DNA from: an uncultured Chthonomonas sp.
Lineage (GTDB): Bacteria > Armatimonadota > Chthonomonadetes > Chthonomonadales > Chthonomonadaceae
Assembly: GCA_903859705.1 (NCBI GenBank)
Contig: CAIONQ010000098.1
Coordinates: 1 to 54,640, forward strand
Direction: 5' to 3'
DNA: 54,640 nucleotides
Shown here one piece after another: positions 9,137-18,593 of this stretch. The first letter of the stretch is position 1. The number at the start of each line of letters is the position of its first letter. The notes beneath the pieces are model-generated. The model was not told the DNA's origin. It made no database searches and saw nothing but the letters and a program-made list of their open reading frames with translations. A program made the translations under genes and the position numbers.

Positions 9137-9555
9137 GTTCTCTTTTAACCACCCCCCAAAAAAACTATAATGCGCAGGCAGCCCATTGGCCGCCTGCGCA
9201 TTATGCTTAGTTCCTGTGTTCCCAGTTCCATCGGTAACCTGAAACACATCTGTTCTACCTACCAGTGCCAATCAAGTTGCAGAAACAACGCTACTGGAGT
9301 TGCGGCGAACTACCGAAAGTGCTTTAGCAATGCAAACTGGAATACCCCCCTGCATACGGTTTGTAGCTTGCATCTCTCGGTTATCTCCAAACTTACGCTA
9401 AATTAACGCAAAACTACGTGTTGGCTAACGCTTAGCTTACGCACTTTAACTTATGCTGTTTCCACCGTTGCGATTAGCCGGAACTAAAGCCAGCGGTTGT
9501 ATAGCGATGTACCGGTTTCGTTACCGTACACAGTTACCATACAAAGGATGAACCT
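9137..9555 (+). other. Gene-free spacer between the polysaccharide operon and the PEP-CTERM gene
   Basis: The first part holds the hairpin described separately. The part 9380-9450 has scattered TTACGC/TAACGC hexamers in both orientations. No credible frame is seen; the RBS AAAGGATG of the next gene is at the right end. A promoter must lie here, but I cannot name a convincing -35/-10 pair. Confidence 0.5.
9167..9204. terminator. Long perfect hairpin downstream of the polysaccharide operon
   Basis: Arms 9167-9179 and 9192-9204 are perfectly complementary over 13 bp, and the loop itself pairs (GCC with GGC). It lies 30 bases after the operon stop. There is an A-run on the left and no T-run on the right, so it fits an operon-end structure or mRNA 3' protection element better than a classic plus-strand terminator. 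Confidence 0.6.
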
Positions 9556-10176
9556 ATGAAGTCTCTCGCAATTGTTGCTGTTCTTGCTATGGCAGGCATT
9601 CTGTCTGGGCAGCCCGGCCATGCACAGGTGGTGAATGGTAACTTTGATGAATTTGTGCCAACCAACGCCACCGGTGGTGGTTGGACAACAACCGATGGTG
9701 ATAGTAATGGTGGATGGCGCAGCGATGCAGGGTTGCCAGACAACGGGTTTGTTTTAAACGCATCTGGGGCCTTTGCAACAGATCCAACAATATCACAATC
9801 TGTTAGCGGCCTTATACCGGGTGCCACTTATAATGTAACCGGCAACTTTCGCTCCTACTATTCCTTTGCAAGTAGTGGGGGAACGAAGGTGTTTGGAGTA
9901 GCCGTAAACCACGTGTTTATTTTCGAGAGCGCCGGGATTCCAGAGAAAACCTGGCACAGTTTTAGCGGCAGTTTTGTTGCCAGCGACACCTCGGCACTCT
10001 TGCAGCTTTCTGGTGAGCGAAATGGCTGGGATCTTGATTTTGCAATCGATAATATTGCTATGACCTTAGCATCTGCGCCAACAGATACGCCTGAGCCAGG
10101 TGCACTGGCTTTTGTTTTTGCCGGTTCGCTTGCAGGAGCAGCGGTTATTCGCCGCCGATACCGCACCCGTTTGTAA
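9556..10176 (+). CDS. PEP-CTERM sorted secreted protein
   Basis: The 206-residue protein has an N-terminal signal peptide (MKSLAIVAVLAMAGILSG, cleavage after AQ). The body is a beta-rich domain beginning with NGNFDEFVP and GGGW, like DUF642/CBM-like carbohydrate-binding modules. The C-terminus is a PEP-CTERM tail: TPEPGALAF, a hydrophobic helix, then the basic RRRYRTR end. Such tails are cut by exosortase and the proteins go to the surface or the extracellular matrix. It sits just after the polysaccharide operon, the usual genomic company of PEP-CTERM proteins. Start: ATG with AAGGATG upstream. Confidence 0.85.
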   Translation: MKSLAIVAVLAMAGILSGQPGHAQVVNGNFDEFVPTNATGGGWTTTDGDSNGGWRSDAGLPDNGFVLNASGAFATDPTISQSVSGLIPGATYNVTGNFRSYYSFASSGGTKVFGVAVNHVFIFESAGIPEKTWHSFSGSFVASDTSALLQLSGERNGWDLDFAIDNIAMTLASAPTDTPEPGALAFVFAGSLAGAAVIRRRYRTRL

Positions 10177-10211
10177 AATAGCTGTTGCTTTTGGTTTTGC
10201 TAAATATCCAG

Positions 10212-10246
10212 CCCCGCTTTACATGTTAAAAGCGGGGTTGTTGCTT
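10212..10246 (+). terminator. Rho-independent terminator after PEP-CTERM gene
   Basis: A 9-bp stem (CCCCGCTTT with its complement at 10229-10237) is followed by TTGTTGCTTT. Confidence 0.85.
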
Positions 10247-10284
10247 TGTGCAATTAATAATCCGGGTTTCTGAGAATGTATTAA

Positions 10285-10509
10285 CTGGGGTACATTGGTT
10301 TTCATATAAATGCTGAAGGCAACGATCCCGATGACCTGTATCGCACTTTATCAGAGCACGGAATCAATATCAAGGTTGCCCTGCGCCAATCCTCATTTCA
10401 TGATATGGATAGGCGGGGGCTGGAGAAGCTTTGTCAGGCATCCGTTCCCTATTTTAATACTGAACAGGAGCTGGCCAGGCTATGTGAAGTTGTGGCATCT
10501 GAGCAGTAG
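10285..10509 (+). pseudogene. Remnant of a class V aminotransferase/cysteine desulfurase C-terminus
   Basis: Between a stop at 10282-10284 and TAG at 10507-10509 the frame reads about 74 residues. They resemble the last part of PLP-dependent class V aminotransferases: GFHINAEGNDPDDLYRTLSE, then HGINIKVALRQ, and near the end VPYFNTEQELARL, which matches the family's H-Y-N-T-E-x-E motif. There is no start codon with an RBS, and the first 300 or so residues (PLP lysine, N-terminal fold) are absent. It is therefore a decayed gene end left between a terminator and the convergent hydrolase operon. Confidence 0.65.
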
Positions 10510-10514
10510 AGTGT

Positions 10515-12686
10515 TTACTTTGCGCCTGCATGCTTTTTAACCTCATCTGCGGATAGCGGCCTGTTGTAGAGTTTAACATCGTCCAGCAGGCCATGAAAAT
10601 AGGCGGAGTGCCCTTCGGTGTAGTTTCCGATGCACAGGTTAAACTCGTTGGTGTGCACGGGGCCCGGGCGCTCCATCTCGCCCTTCAGCTCGCCATCCAC
10701 ATACAACCGCATGGTTTGATTATCGAAAGTGCCGCAGATATGAACCCACTTACCAGCAGTAAGAGGCGTGTTGGAAGTAAGATGGTGGCTAAAATCGGTA
10801 AGGGGAATTTCGAAGCAGGGGCAATCATTGAGTACGCCCAGCCTGAAACCTGTAGAGGTACCGCCAGAGAGCACCCTGTTTACCATCCAGTTATTTCCCT
10901 GGCCGCTTTTATTCGCCTTTACCCAGCACTCCAGGCTCAGGCCATTCTCCGGATTCAGTAATGGCGAGGGCGCAACCAGTACGCATCCGCCATCGCAAAG
11001 CAGTGCCCCTCCAGATTTCCCCTGTGGGCTGCGTGCAATGCGGCGAAGTACTCCTCCCAATCGGTGTCCTGATCCATCGATGGCCACCTGAGATCCAGCC
11101 GGTTCATCAAAGCCCCACCAGCCTATCAGCCCGGGTTCGTTGCCACCGGGGTTTACAACCCTGCGGGAGCCGGCATGTTTCAGGGCCTCTGTTTTGGCAA
11201 GCTCTGCGCGGTAGGGTGCATCAACGGGCGGCCTGTGAGTTACTACATCTTCTGGCAGCAGATCTGTGTGTGCTCCGGCTGTGGGTGCAAATACATTCCG
11301 TACTGCATCCAGATATCCAAAACCATACTCACGATAGGGTGCTATGTAGTGCCCTTCTCCCCATTCATTCCAGTTATCCAGAAGCAGCATACGAGAAGCA
11401 AGGCTATTGGCTGGCTGTGCTTTCACGAGGTCTTTCGCCTTGCGAAGCAGTGTTTCAAACCCGGTTGGCGGCAGCTTCCATAAGGGCCCTTCATCCTGCC
11501 AGCCGCTCCACGCCTGGGACACCGTAGTGATCTTAGGCAGGATGCCTAACACCGATGCCTGAAAGTCATACTTAAACTGCGCATCAATGATCTGATCCGG
11601 TGTGGCTTTGTCCGGTGCGGAGAGGCAGTATGGAAACGAGGCATCCATGCCCAGCCTGGTAAACTGCGCAAACACTAACGGATCCAGCCCGCGGTATTCT
11701 CCTAAGATGTACAGCCCTTTCAAGCCCGCATCAGCGCACTTCTGGCGCATGGTATCCATGGCACGCCGAACATTCGCCTCACTGCCAAGATCCTGTACCA
11801 GAAACTCCGGCCGGTATATGTATAACACCGGCTTGCCATCTATCCGCTGATACAGTGGATCCTTGAAGTAGTTTTCCAGCCAGTATGGAAACAGGTTTTC
11901 AAACAGATCTTTTTCGTCTGAAACACCCGCCTGTCCACGTGATTGGTTTTCCCACATAATTGCGTAGTGCATTTTGCTGCGGTATTTGCTGTGGTAAAGC
12001 CCTCTATGAATGGCGCTGCCAAAGTTTTGCTTTACCGGGCCGCCCTGGCCATTACGGTACCAGCAGTATACGAAGAAGCTTATGCCGTGCTCGGTTGCCC
12101 AGCGCGTTTCCCAATCGGCAACTTCCGGGTTTTCCTGGGCATAAAACCCCAGTGCTGGCGTGCGCTCCGGATGTTTAAGAATGTTTGCCCACATCTCCGG
12201 GTGGTCTGCTTCCCACAGCGGGCAGGTCATGGCACCAACCTGGATCTCTGTTTGTACGGGCTTCGGAGGTTTTACGCTGCTTTCTGGTATCACGGGCGCA
12301 GCTGGAAGAAAAGATACCCTCAGGCTCTGATTTGCACTAAATGCGCCTGCTTTCGCACGTAGCGCAAGCGTGTATTCGCCTGGGGAATCTGCCTTTAGCT
12401 GCCATACCAGCTGCTTTTCATCGCGGTCTTCTATCCGAATACGCTGCGTACCCGCCGTTATAAGGTGCAGGCCTTTTGGCAGCGAGAGGGATGCGGCTAT
12501 AGTTGCAGGGTTGTCCTGTCGGTTTTCTATGATCGCCTTAATCTGAACCAGGCGACCGGCCCGGCACAGTGGCTGAATAGTTTCAAAACCTCTGATTTTG
12601 AGCGCGCCTGGCTCCGATGCCTGGCCAGCCGCACCAATTGCTGCAAGGGCGGCAAGCAAAGTGAGAGTAATGGAAGCGGTTTTCAT
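10515..12686 (-). CDS. Secreted GH99-like protein with C-terminal LamG domain
   Basis: 723 residues. The ATG at 12686 is chosen because it opens a clean signal peptide (MKTASITLTLLAALAAIGAAG); the longer open frame would run into the neighbouring gene. After a beta-sandwich of about 150 residues comes a TIM-barrel-like domain of the GH99/WbsX type, with WATEHGISFFVYCWYRNG, YAIMWENQ and LLLDNWNEWGEGHYI. The last 200 residues form a concanavalin-like LamG module (LIGWWGFDEPAGS, LSLECWVKA, LYVDGELKGE, DDVKLYNRPLS). The presumed role is binding and hydrolysis of extracellular glycans; GH99 members are endo-alpha-mannan enzymes, but the substrate here is unknown. It starts 2 bases after the upstream gene of the same operon. 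Confidence 0.75.
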   Translation of the reverse strand: MKTASITLTLLAALAAIGAAGQASEPGALKIRGFETIQPLCRAGRLVQIKAIIENRQDNPATIAASLSLPKGLHLITAGTQRIRIEDRDEKQLVWQLKADSPGEYTLALRAKAGAFSANQSLRVSFLPAAPVIPESSVKPPKPVQTEIQVGAMTCPLWEADHPEMWANILKHPERTPALGFYAQENPEVADWETRWATEHGISFFVYCWYRNGQGGPVKQNFGSAIHRGLYHSKYRSKMHYAIMWENQSRGQAGVSDEKDLFENLFPYWLENYFKDPLYQRIDGKPVLYIYRPEFLVQDLGSEANVRRAMDTMRQKCADAGLKGLYILGEYRGLDPLVFAQFTRLGMDASFPYCLSAPDKATPDQIIDAQFKYDFQASVLGILPKITTVSQAWSGWQDEGPLWKLPPTGFETLLRKAKDLVKAQPANSLASRMLLLDNWNEWGEGHYIAPYREYGFGYLDAVRNVFAPTAGAHTDLLPEDVVTHRPPVDAPYRAELAKTEALKHAGSRRVVNPGGNEPGLIGWWGFDEPAGSQVAIDGSGHRLGGVLRRIARSPQGKSGGALLCDGGCVLVAPSPLLNPENGLSLECWVKANKSGQGNNWMVNRVLSGGTSTGFRLGVLNDCPCFEIPLTDFSHHLTSNTPLTAGKWVHICGTFDNQTMRLYVDGELKGEMERPGPVHTNEFNLCIGNYTEGHSAYFHGLLDDVKLYNRPLSADEVKKHAGAK

Positions 12687-12688
12687 AA

Positions 12689-15037
12689 TCAATTTCTCTG
12701 TTTTTCTGGGGCTCGCTGCAGCGTGAGACCCAGCGGCGATTTTGGATCGGCGGGAGTTAAGATGCGGGATACAGGGCGATGCTTCAGGTAGTAAGAGAGC
12801 ACATCTGGAAAGTAGACGATGCCTTCTGGTGAACTCCCGCCAAAATCGGGCCGACCATCTGTATAGTCCCGATCCCTGTTTCGGTCTGCGGGATGGTGGT
12901 AGATTGCCTGTAGTTCTGCCGCAGTTTTTGGATTGGAACCAAGGTGTTCCCAACCTGTTAGTCCACCATACATCATGCCAGTTTTTTGCCAACCCAATAT
13001 GCGTTGGCGCAGCACCGCCTCAATGGCATTGAGATGAGCAGGTTTTGAGCCCGTTATGGTGTCTGCCCGGGAAATCTGCCATGCATGCTCTATGGCCTGG
13101 CTCATGATTACGTTGCTGGAAAGAGGATGAGGGTATCTCCAGCCGCCAACAGGATCCTGGCTGGCAGCCATGAAATCGGCGACTGCAGATACTACGTCCT
13201 TAAGTTTGTCCTCTCTGGGTTCGAGCCTGGATAGTTCGGGAAGGCCCTCTAGCGCGTAGCCAGCAATGTATGGTTTTGCAAAGGGATGTGTATAGCCCAT
13301 AGAGTCTTCATCGATAAACGGCGGATCAGAATCTATGGTTTTGCCACTTTCAGTAAACAGGTTTCCGGTTGAAAGCTGGCTTCGTAAATCATGGAATAGC
13401 CGAACGGCCTCAGTGCGATAGCGTTGCTCCCCTGTAAATCGGTACAGGTTCAGAAAATCCTTAACGCAGCCTATATTGCGTGTGTAATCTCGGCCAGCAT
13501 TCAGATACTGGGTGGCGTAACTGTTTTGGGCATCCACCGCTTCCTTCATGCGTGGGTCGCCGGTTTGCTCCCACGCAATCCAGAATGAATCCCAGCCCTT
13601 AGTACAGAAACTCACTGCTGAGTTGGACCGCCACATGTAGGTGGTGTCGCTTTCCGGCGCTTTACGGCCGGCTGCCACCACATTGTTGTAGCGTGTGCCC
13701 CCGGTTTGATTCGGGCCCCACCATATGGATTGATCATAGAAGTTATCACACCATAGGAGGCCGGTTTCTAAAAGGCGACTATCCCCAGATCGAAACGCAT
13801 CTGAAAAAATGGCTGTACAGTGGTTGAGGCGGTTCATGCCAAAGGCACCACCCAGTTTGGCACCATGATTGAAGCCAGTGACATTACCCCAGTCATCGCC
13901 ATGAGCCATGGCGTACACAATGGCATCGCGGTGGTACTTGAGGATCGCATCTATTTCCGGATGGCCAGCAACATGAATAGGTGCTTCGATGGCGTACAGC
14001 CTGTGGTACAACTGCCAGGGTGCTCTCACGATGTGCGGGGATTGCAGTGCAGGCGTAGGTGCAGGAATAGACGATGGGGTAACGCAAAACTCCACTCGCC
14101 GCCAGGTTGCCTGCTGCATTGGCGCGCGGTCTCCCTCTGATGCGGCGATACATTTGAGCGTAACCGTGCTGCCGCTTCTGCTGGCTTCAAATCTACCCCG
14201 GCGCTTAAACGGCGCAGCAGGCTGGGAGATTACCATCTGCTCAGAATCCAACAACAGCGACGCTGGCTTCTCGGCAGCATAGCCGTGAGTTAGTAACTCT
14301 GTACCAACTTCCGTACTCTTTGTGCCTTCCACAAGATGTGCAGAACCCTGAATTCCAGATGCGGTTATTCGCCAGCCAAAATCCGGAACTCGCCCATCAT
14401 CGGGCAACATTCTCTGGAGGTGAGCAACAGCGGTAACTTCGCCAAGGGAGCTGATGCGAACCTCAATAATGCGCGGGTATGTGGCATCGGCTACTTTCCA
14501 GCGCTCCCATCGGTAGTAGGCGTTTTCTTCCACCGTTTCTATTACTGCGGCACTGGCATGGGTTTTTGGAGCCAGCAGGGCTGCATGGATATGTGCTTTG
14601 CCGGGCACATTTATATCCAGCCCGTCGCCACCTACTGAAACAGTAGCAGCAAACTTCTGTGGGGTGGCTGCCTGAAGGCAGGGCCGTATTTGAAAATGGG
14701 TGGGAGATGTACTGCCAAATTTCCATGGGAAGGTAATAATGGCGCTTCTAACGGAGGCAGCACTTTGCGGCCTGTGAGGATACTCTGTAATGGGCCGCAC
14801 TGCTGCTACTATGGCACTGCCCTGGCCGCGCGCTTCAGCTTCAATGCGCAGGCTTTCTCCCGGGTGCAGCCAGCCTTCTGGCATAGGCACTGCCGCGCGC
14901 ACCATCTGTAGCCCTGCCGCGCCAGGAACTACATCAATGGGAATTGCGGCTCTTTCCTCATCCTGAGCACTTAACCCAACAGCTGGCGCCGATAGAAGAA
15001 GAAGTGCTATGCCCAGGCAGTTAGAACTTAGAGCCAT
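12689..15037 (-). CDS. Secreted RIFT-barrel/alpha-barrel protein, possible polysaccharide lyase-like enzyme
   Basis: The 782-residue protein has a signal peptide (CLGIALLLLSAPAVGLSA). The N-terminal part (VPMPEGWLHPGESLRIEA, FGWRITASG) resembles the RIFT-barrel domain of YetA/exo-rhamnogalacturonan lyase-like proteins. The C-terminal half is helical and tryptophan/histidine-rich (FNHGAKLGGAFGMNRLNH, WWGPNQTGGTRYNN, KGWDSFWIAWEQTGD, GGWRYPHPL), as in alpha/alpha-toroid sugar-degrading enzymes. It overlaps the esterase stop by 10 bases and is followed 2 bases later by the GH99-like gene, so all three act together. The PL26-like label is a tentative family-level guess; activity is not established. 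Confidence 0.55.
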   Translation of the reverse strand: MALSSNCLGIALLLLSAPAVGLSAQDEERAAIPIDVVPGAAGLQMVRAAVPMPEGWLHPGESLRIEAEARGQGSAIVAAVRPITEYPHRPQSAASVRSAIITFPWKFGSTSPTHFQIRPCLQAATPQKFAATVSVGGDGLDINVPGKAHIHAALLAPKTHASAAVIETVEENAYYRWERWKVADATYPRIIEVRISSLGEVTAVAHLQRMLPDDGRVPDFGWRITASGIQGSAHLVEGTKSTEVGTELLTHGYAAEKPASLLLDSEQMVISQPAAPFKRRGRFEASRSGSTVTLKCIAASEGDRAPMQQATWRRVEFCVTPSSIPAPTPALQSPHIVRAPWQLYHRLYAIEAPIHVAGHPEIDAILKYHRDAIVYAMAHGDDWGNVTGFNHGAKLGGAFGMNRLNHCTAIFSDAFRSGDSRLLETGLLWCDNFYDQSIWWGPNQTGGTRYNNVVAAGRKAPESDTTYMWRSNSAVSFCTKGWDSFWIAWEQTGDPRMKEAVDAQNSYATQYLNAGRDYTRNIGCVKDFLNLYRFTGEQRYRTEAVRLFHDLRSQLSTGNLFTESGKTIDSDPPFIDEDSMGYTHPFAKPYIAGYALEGLPELSRLEPREDKLKDVVSAVADFMAASQDPVGGWRYPHPLSSNVIMSQAIEHAWQISRADTITGSKPAHLNAIEAVLRQRILGWQKTGMMYGGLTGWEHLGSNPKTAAELQAIYHHPADRNRDRDYTDGRPDFGGSSPEGIVYFPDVLSYYLKHRPVSRILTPADPKSPLGLTLQRAPEKQRN

Positions 15038-16260
15038 TTCTTTAGCCAGTCCCAGGCTTCTGCCTGCATTTCTGTATTGAACTCGTGCGGGGTATCAAAC
15101 AGCAGTGTGCGCACTTTATCCGGGTGCCCCGCTTTCTTATATCCCGCGTGCAGGCGTTTAAAGGCGGCGTTCACACCATCCCTATCGAAGAGGCCATCTT
15201 TGCTGCCATTGATCACCAGCATTGCGGATGGCGCGGCAATGCACGCCACATCACAGTAATCCAGGCTGTTGTAGAGGCCAGGAACCAGCATGGAGTGGCC
15301 AATAGTGTTGTAGACGTTCTTTTTTAGTTGGTGTGGGAACGAGGTCATCCAGCCCACCACAACAGAGGCTTTAATTCGGGGATCCAGTGCAGCCAGGTGG
15401 CAGGAGCGGAACCCACCAACGGATAGCCCCACACATGCAATGCGTTTCGGATCTACATCCGGGCGGGAGCACAGATAATCTACCGTTCGGATATCGTCCC
15501 AGAACATTACTCCGGGCCAGGTAAAGCCGGCGGCGTAGATAGTTCTGCCTGTGAGGTTTTCTAACTCGCTGCTTCTCCTGTTGAAGGCTGTAATGCGCTC
15601 TGGAGAGATGCCATCCGGGCGGGTTCGCCAGTCGTCCGGGTCTTTATCCAGCAACAGGCGGCGTTCGCCCCAGTAAAACATATCAATAACAATCACAACA
15701 TATCCGCGTTTAACCATCTCTACGGCTATGCTGTGCCCGCCATAATACTGCTTTCTAAAGGCGGTAAGGCTCAAGTTGTCCCCAGCATCTTCCAACAGCT
15801 TTTCGCGGCCATAAAAATAGAACGCGCCATGATCGTGCAGGGCAACAACGGCGGGGCCAGGCTTTGTTCTTCCTTTTGGAATCAATACTGCAGCAGGAAC
15901 GCGGATATCCGGGGTGGTGCTGAATTCAATGTTTTCCTGAGTGTAGCCATCCCGCTCTTCTCTTGAAAGCAGTTTAGGAGCTATCGCGCATTTCGGCGGC
16001 GCATAGTGCAGGCTTTCAAATACAGTGCTTCGAGCCAGCTTTCGCCAGGCTTCAAAGTTTGAGAATGCCGGCTGCAGGCAGCTTTGTACAGGCAGGCCAC
16101 TCCTCTGGCAGCGTGCTGATTGAGCGGCAATAAAAGGGTACAGGCTTCCTATATCGGAGCCCGATGTAACAGGTGGGTCTGCAGAGGCTGTATCAATACA
16201 GGCAGGATCAACAGCTGCAGAAGCAGCAAGAAGCGTTAGAAAGTCTCGGCGGGTAGGCAT
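15028..16260 (-). CDS. Exported alpha/beta-hydrolase (esterase)
   Basis: The 410-residue protein begins MPTRRDFLTLLAASAAV, a TAT-like export signal. It has a complete alpha/beta-hydrolase triad: Ser280 in the nucleophile elbow GLSVGGF, Asp355 in NGSKD, and His392 in DTPHEF. HDHGAFYFYG near residue 142 forms the oxyanion-side loop. The arrangement matches large secreted acetyl-xylan or dienelactone-hydrolase-like esterases found beside glycan-degrading enzymes. It is first in a three-gene minus-strand operon, so removal of acyl groups from the same glycan is likely. The exact ester substrate cannot be read from the sequence. Confidence 0.8.
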   Translation of the reverse strand: MPTRRDFLTLLAASAAVDPACIDTASADPPVTSGSDIGSLYPFIAAQSARCQRSGLPVQSCLQPAFSNFEAWRKLARSTVFESLHYAPPKCAIAPKLLSREERDGYTQENIEFSTTPDIRVPAAVLIPKGRTKPGPAVVALHDHGAFYFYGREKLLEDAGDNLSLTAFRKQYYGGHSIAVEMVKRGYVVIVIDMFYWGERRLLLDKDPDDWRTRPDGISPERITAFNRRSSELENLTGRTIYAAGFTWPGVMFWDDIRTVDYLCSRPDVDPKRIACVGLSVGGFRSCHLAALDPRIKASVVVGWMTSFPHQLKKNVYNTIGHSMLVPGLYNSLDYCDVACIAAPSAMLVINGSKDGLFDRDGVNAAFKRLHAGYKKAGHPDKVRTLLFDTPHEFNTEMQAEAWDWLKKWL

Positions 16261-16321
16261 ATAGTGCTCTGGGCATTCAGAATGTATGATTGGCAGGAAG
16301 CATCCTTGAACTTCTATTGCC

Positions 16322-16364
16322 GTCTGTTTACAGCTTTTCCTGCCGCATGGGGCAGGAAACAGAC
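16322..16364. repeat. Double inverted repeat in the divergent promoter region
   Basis: An inner 9-bp pair (TTTCCTGCC 16336-16344, complement 16351-16359) and an outer 8-bp pair (GTCTGTTT 16322-16329, AAACAGAC 16357-16364) overlap between divergent genes. There is no T-run on either side, so this looks more like an operator or mRNA structure than a terminator. Confidence 0.4.
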
Positions 16365-16427
16365 TCCGTGCGGAACAAACTGTTTGCTGATAGAATTCCT
16401 ACTTGTTCGCTGAGGGTTTGCACGCTC

Positions 16428-18593
16428 ATGTTCTCCAGATCTGGTTCCCTGCGCTCCGTTCTCTGCCCGTTATCTATTGCTCTAGCTATAGCATCGCTGC
16501 AGATCACTGCCCTATGCGGCGCCGATACGGTTTTTCACGTAGCGGCAACCGGAAGTGACTTTGCCTCTGGTACCCGCAGCAAGCCATTTGCCACACCTTC
16601 GCGCGCTGCAGAGGCGGTGCGGCAGGCGGCTGCAAATGCTGCGCCTGGCGGGCGTATACGGGTGGTGGTACACGCGGGGAACTATGTGCTGGAGCATAGC
16701 CTGGACCCGGGTGTGCAGGCAAAACGAGGCATATCCATCGACTGGCATGCCGCCGCAGGGGAAGAGGTACATTTGCTTGGTGGTAAACAGATTCCGGCAT
16801 CCGCATTTAAGGCGGTAACCAATCCGGAAGTATCCTCTCGGCTGGATGCTGTAGCCCGTGGGCATGTGCTAGCGGCAGACCTGGGAGCACTGGGAATACA
16901 GGCTATTTCCCCATTTCCAGAAAACTACCATGGTGCCCCTCCCGGCCCAGAACTTTATTTTAATAGCGCACGCATGGAGCTTGCGCACTGGCCCAACAAA
17001 GGCTGGGCCACAATAGAAAAGATTTTGGATGCGGGTTCATTGCCCAGAGAAGGCGATACCAGCAACCGGCCAGGAAGGTTTCGGCCCGTAGGCAACCGCT
17101 CAAGCAGATGGAATGAAGCGGATGGCGTATGGCTTCAGGGTTACTGGTGCTTCGATTGGTATGATGAGGTTATACGTGTAGGCAGTATTAACCATGCCGA
17201 AAACAGTATTACGCTGGCTCGGCCACATGTATACTCACTTCGGCAGGGCAACCCATCCCCACGCAGGTACAGGGCGCTAAATGTGCTGGAAGAGCTGGAT
17301 TCTCCGGGAGAATTCTATATAGATCGCAACAGCCGCACGCTCTACTTCTGGCCACCTTCAGATATCAAATCTGCAGCTGTAACACTTGCAACTCTGGAAA
17401 CTCCTCTGGTTAACATGCATGGGGAAAGCAATGTTCGGTTCTCCGGGTTTGTGTTGGAGGCTGGGATTGCAGGGGGAATGGAGCTTACAGACTGTTCACA
17501 ATGTGTGGTACAGGGCTGCGAAGTTAAAGGCATGCGGCTCACCGGCATTACCATAACCGGTGGAGTTCGGGATAAAGTTGTGGATTGCGTAATTCACGAT
17601 ACAGGTACCGGTGGCTTAACCCTTGAAGGCGGAAACAGAGTTACCTTAACACCGGGCCTTCATGAAGCCATTAACTGCCACATCTACAACTTTTCTATAC
17701 ACCAGCAAACCGCGGCCTACGGCCTCACATTTGGTGGTGTAGGCTGCAAGGCATCGCATTGCGAAATACATGATGCTCCGCACCAGGCTATATTTGTGGG
17801 TGGTAATGACCATGTATTTGAATACTGCGAGATATACCGCGTGTGTACGGAAACGGATGATTGTGGGGCGCTGTATAAGGGCCGAAACCCATCCTGCCGG
17901 GGTAACCACATTCAGTTTAACTACTGGCACGATATTGGAAGCCCAATGGGCCATGGCAATGCCGCTATCTATTTTGATGATGGCGACGGGGGAGATACCG
18001 TTGACGGCAATATCTTTACCCGATGTGGCGATCCCGGGCGCGGCCCATTCGGCACCGTATTTTCACACGGCGGGCACGGGATTATCGCCCGCAATAACCT
18101 GTTTATAGATTGCAAACGTGCGTTCGGTTCAGCTCCCTGGGATGACAAGCGATGGCTCAACGCTCTTAATGGCGGCGAAGACTGCTTCTTCCCCAAGAAA
18201 CTTCTTCAAGATGTGAATATCACGCAGCCACCTTACACCACCCATTACCCGGAACTTAAAGGATTTATGAATCCTTCGCCTGGAGCAAACCGCAACAGTT
18301 TTGCCACAGAAAACATACTGATAAACTGTGGCGATGCGCATGGTGGCAACTGGTTGTTCGATAAAGATAAGAACCTTATGTTAAGCGCAACAGAAGGGTT
18401 CTCTGGCATTCAGAAAGCGGAGCTGCCCGAGAAGATAGAGCAGATTCAATCAGAACTGCCTGGCTTTAAACCACTGCACATTGAGCAGATGGGGCTGCTA
18501 AGGCGTAAGTTGCCGCAGGCAAACCAGCACAAGTTTTCATCTCTTTTTTATACATCATCAATTATTCATAAAATTTTCATCTCCACTTATTAA
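16428..18593 (+). CDS. Secreted right-handed beta-helix protein
   Basis: Start: ATG 16428 is chosen (GAGGG upstream, clean signal peptide LCPLSIALAIASLQITALCG); the frame itself is open to 16290. 721 residues. After the signal comes VFHVAATGSDFASGTRSKPF, the standard opening of secreted parallel beta-helix proteins. Later residues show repeated short turns with asparagine/histidine ladders (RFSGFVLEAG, CVVQGCEVKG, DKVVDCVIHDTGTGGL, HCEIHDAPHQAIFVGG, VFEYCEIYRV), as in polysaccharide lyases and glycoside hydrolases with beta-helix folds. It is divergent from the esterase operon and presumably acts on the same kind of glycan. The last 20 or so residues are AT-rich and look unlike the rest. Confidence 0.8.
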   Translation: MFSRSGSLRSVLCPLSIALAIASLQITALCGADTVFHVAATGSDFASGTRSKPFATPSRAAEAVRQAAANAAPGGRIRVVVHAGNYVLEHSLDPGVQAKRGISIDWHAAAGEEVHLLGGKQIPASAFKAVTNPEVSSRLDAVARGHVLAADLGALGIQAISPFPENYHGAPPGPELYFNSARMELAHWPNKGWATIEKILDAGSLPREGDTSNRPGRFRPVGNRSSRWNEADGVWLQGYWCFDWYDEVIRVGSINHAENSITLARPHVYSLRQGNPSPRRYRALNVLEELDSPGEFYIDRNSRTLYFWPPSDIKSAAVTLATLETPLVNMHGESNVRFSGFVLEAGIAGGMELTDCSQCVVQGCEVKGMRLTGITITGGVRDKVVDCVIHDTGTGGLTLEGGNRVTLTPGLHEAINCHIYNFSIHQQTAAYGLTFGGVGCKASHCEIHDAPHQAIFVGGNDHVFEYCEIYRVCTETDDCGALYKGRNPSCRGNHIQFNYWHDIGSPMGHGNAAIYFDDGDGGDTVDGNIFTRCGDPGRGPFGTVFSHGGHGIIARNNLFIDCKRAFGSAPWDDKRWLNALNGGEDCFFPKKLLQDVNITQPPYTTHYPELKGFMNPSPGANRNSFATENILINCGDAHGGNWLFDKDKNLMLSATEGFSGIQKAELPEKIEQIQSELPGFKPLHIEQMGLLRRKLPQANQHKFSSLFYTSSIIHKIFISTY

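Noticed and set aside
9380-9450. Short TTACGC/TAACGC hexamers as an iteron array
   Set aside because: Spacing is irregular and orientation mixed; there is no replication gene nearby.
10310-10540. 76-residue plus-strand frame
   Set aside because: It is a different frame of the aminotransferase remnant and runs into the antisense of the GH99-like gene.
12690-12992. N-terminal extension of the GH99-like gene
   Set aside because: It overlaps the end of the upstream gene and reads as non-protein-like; the ATG at 12686 has a proper signal peptide.
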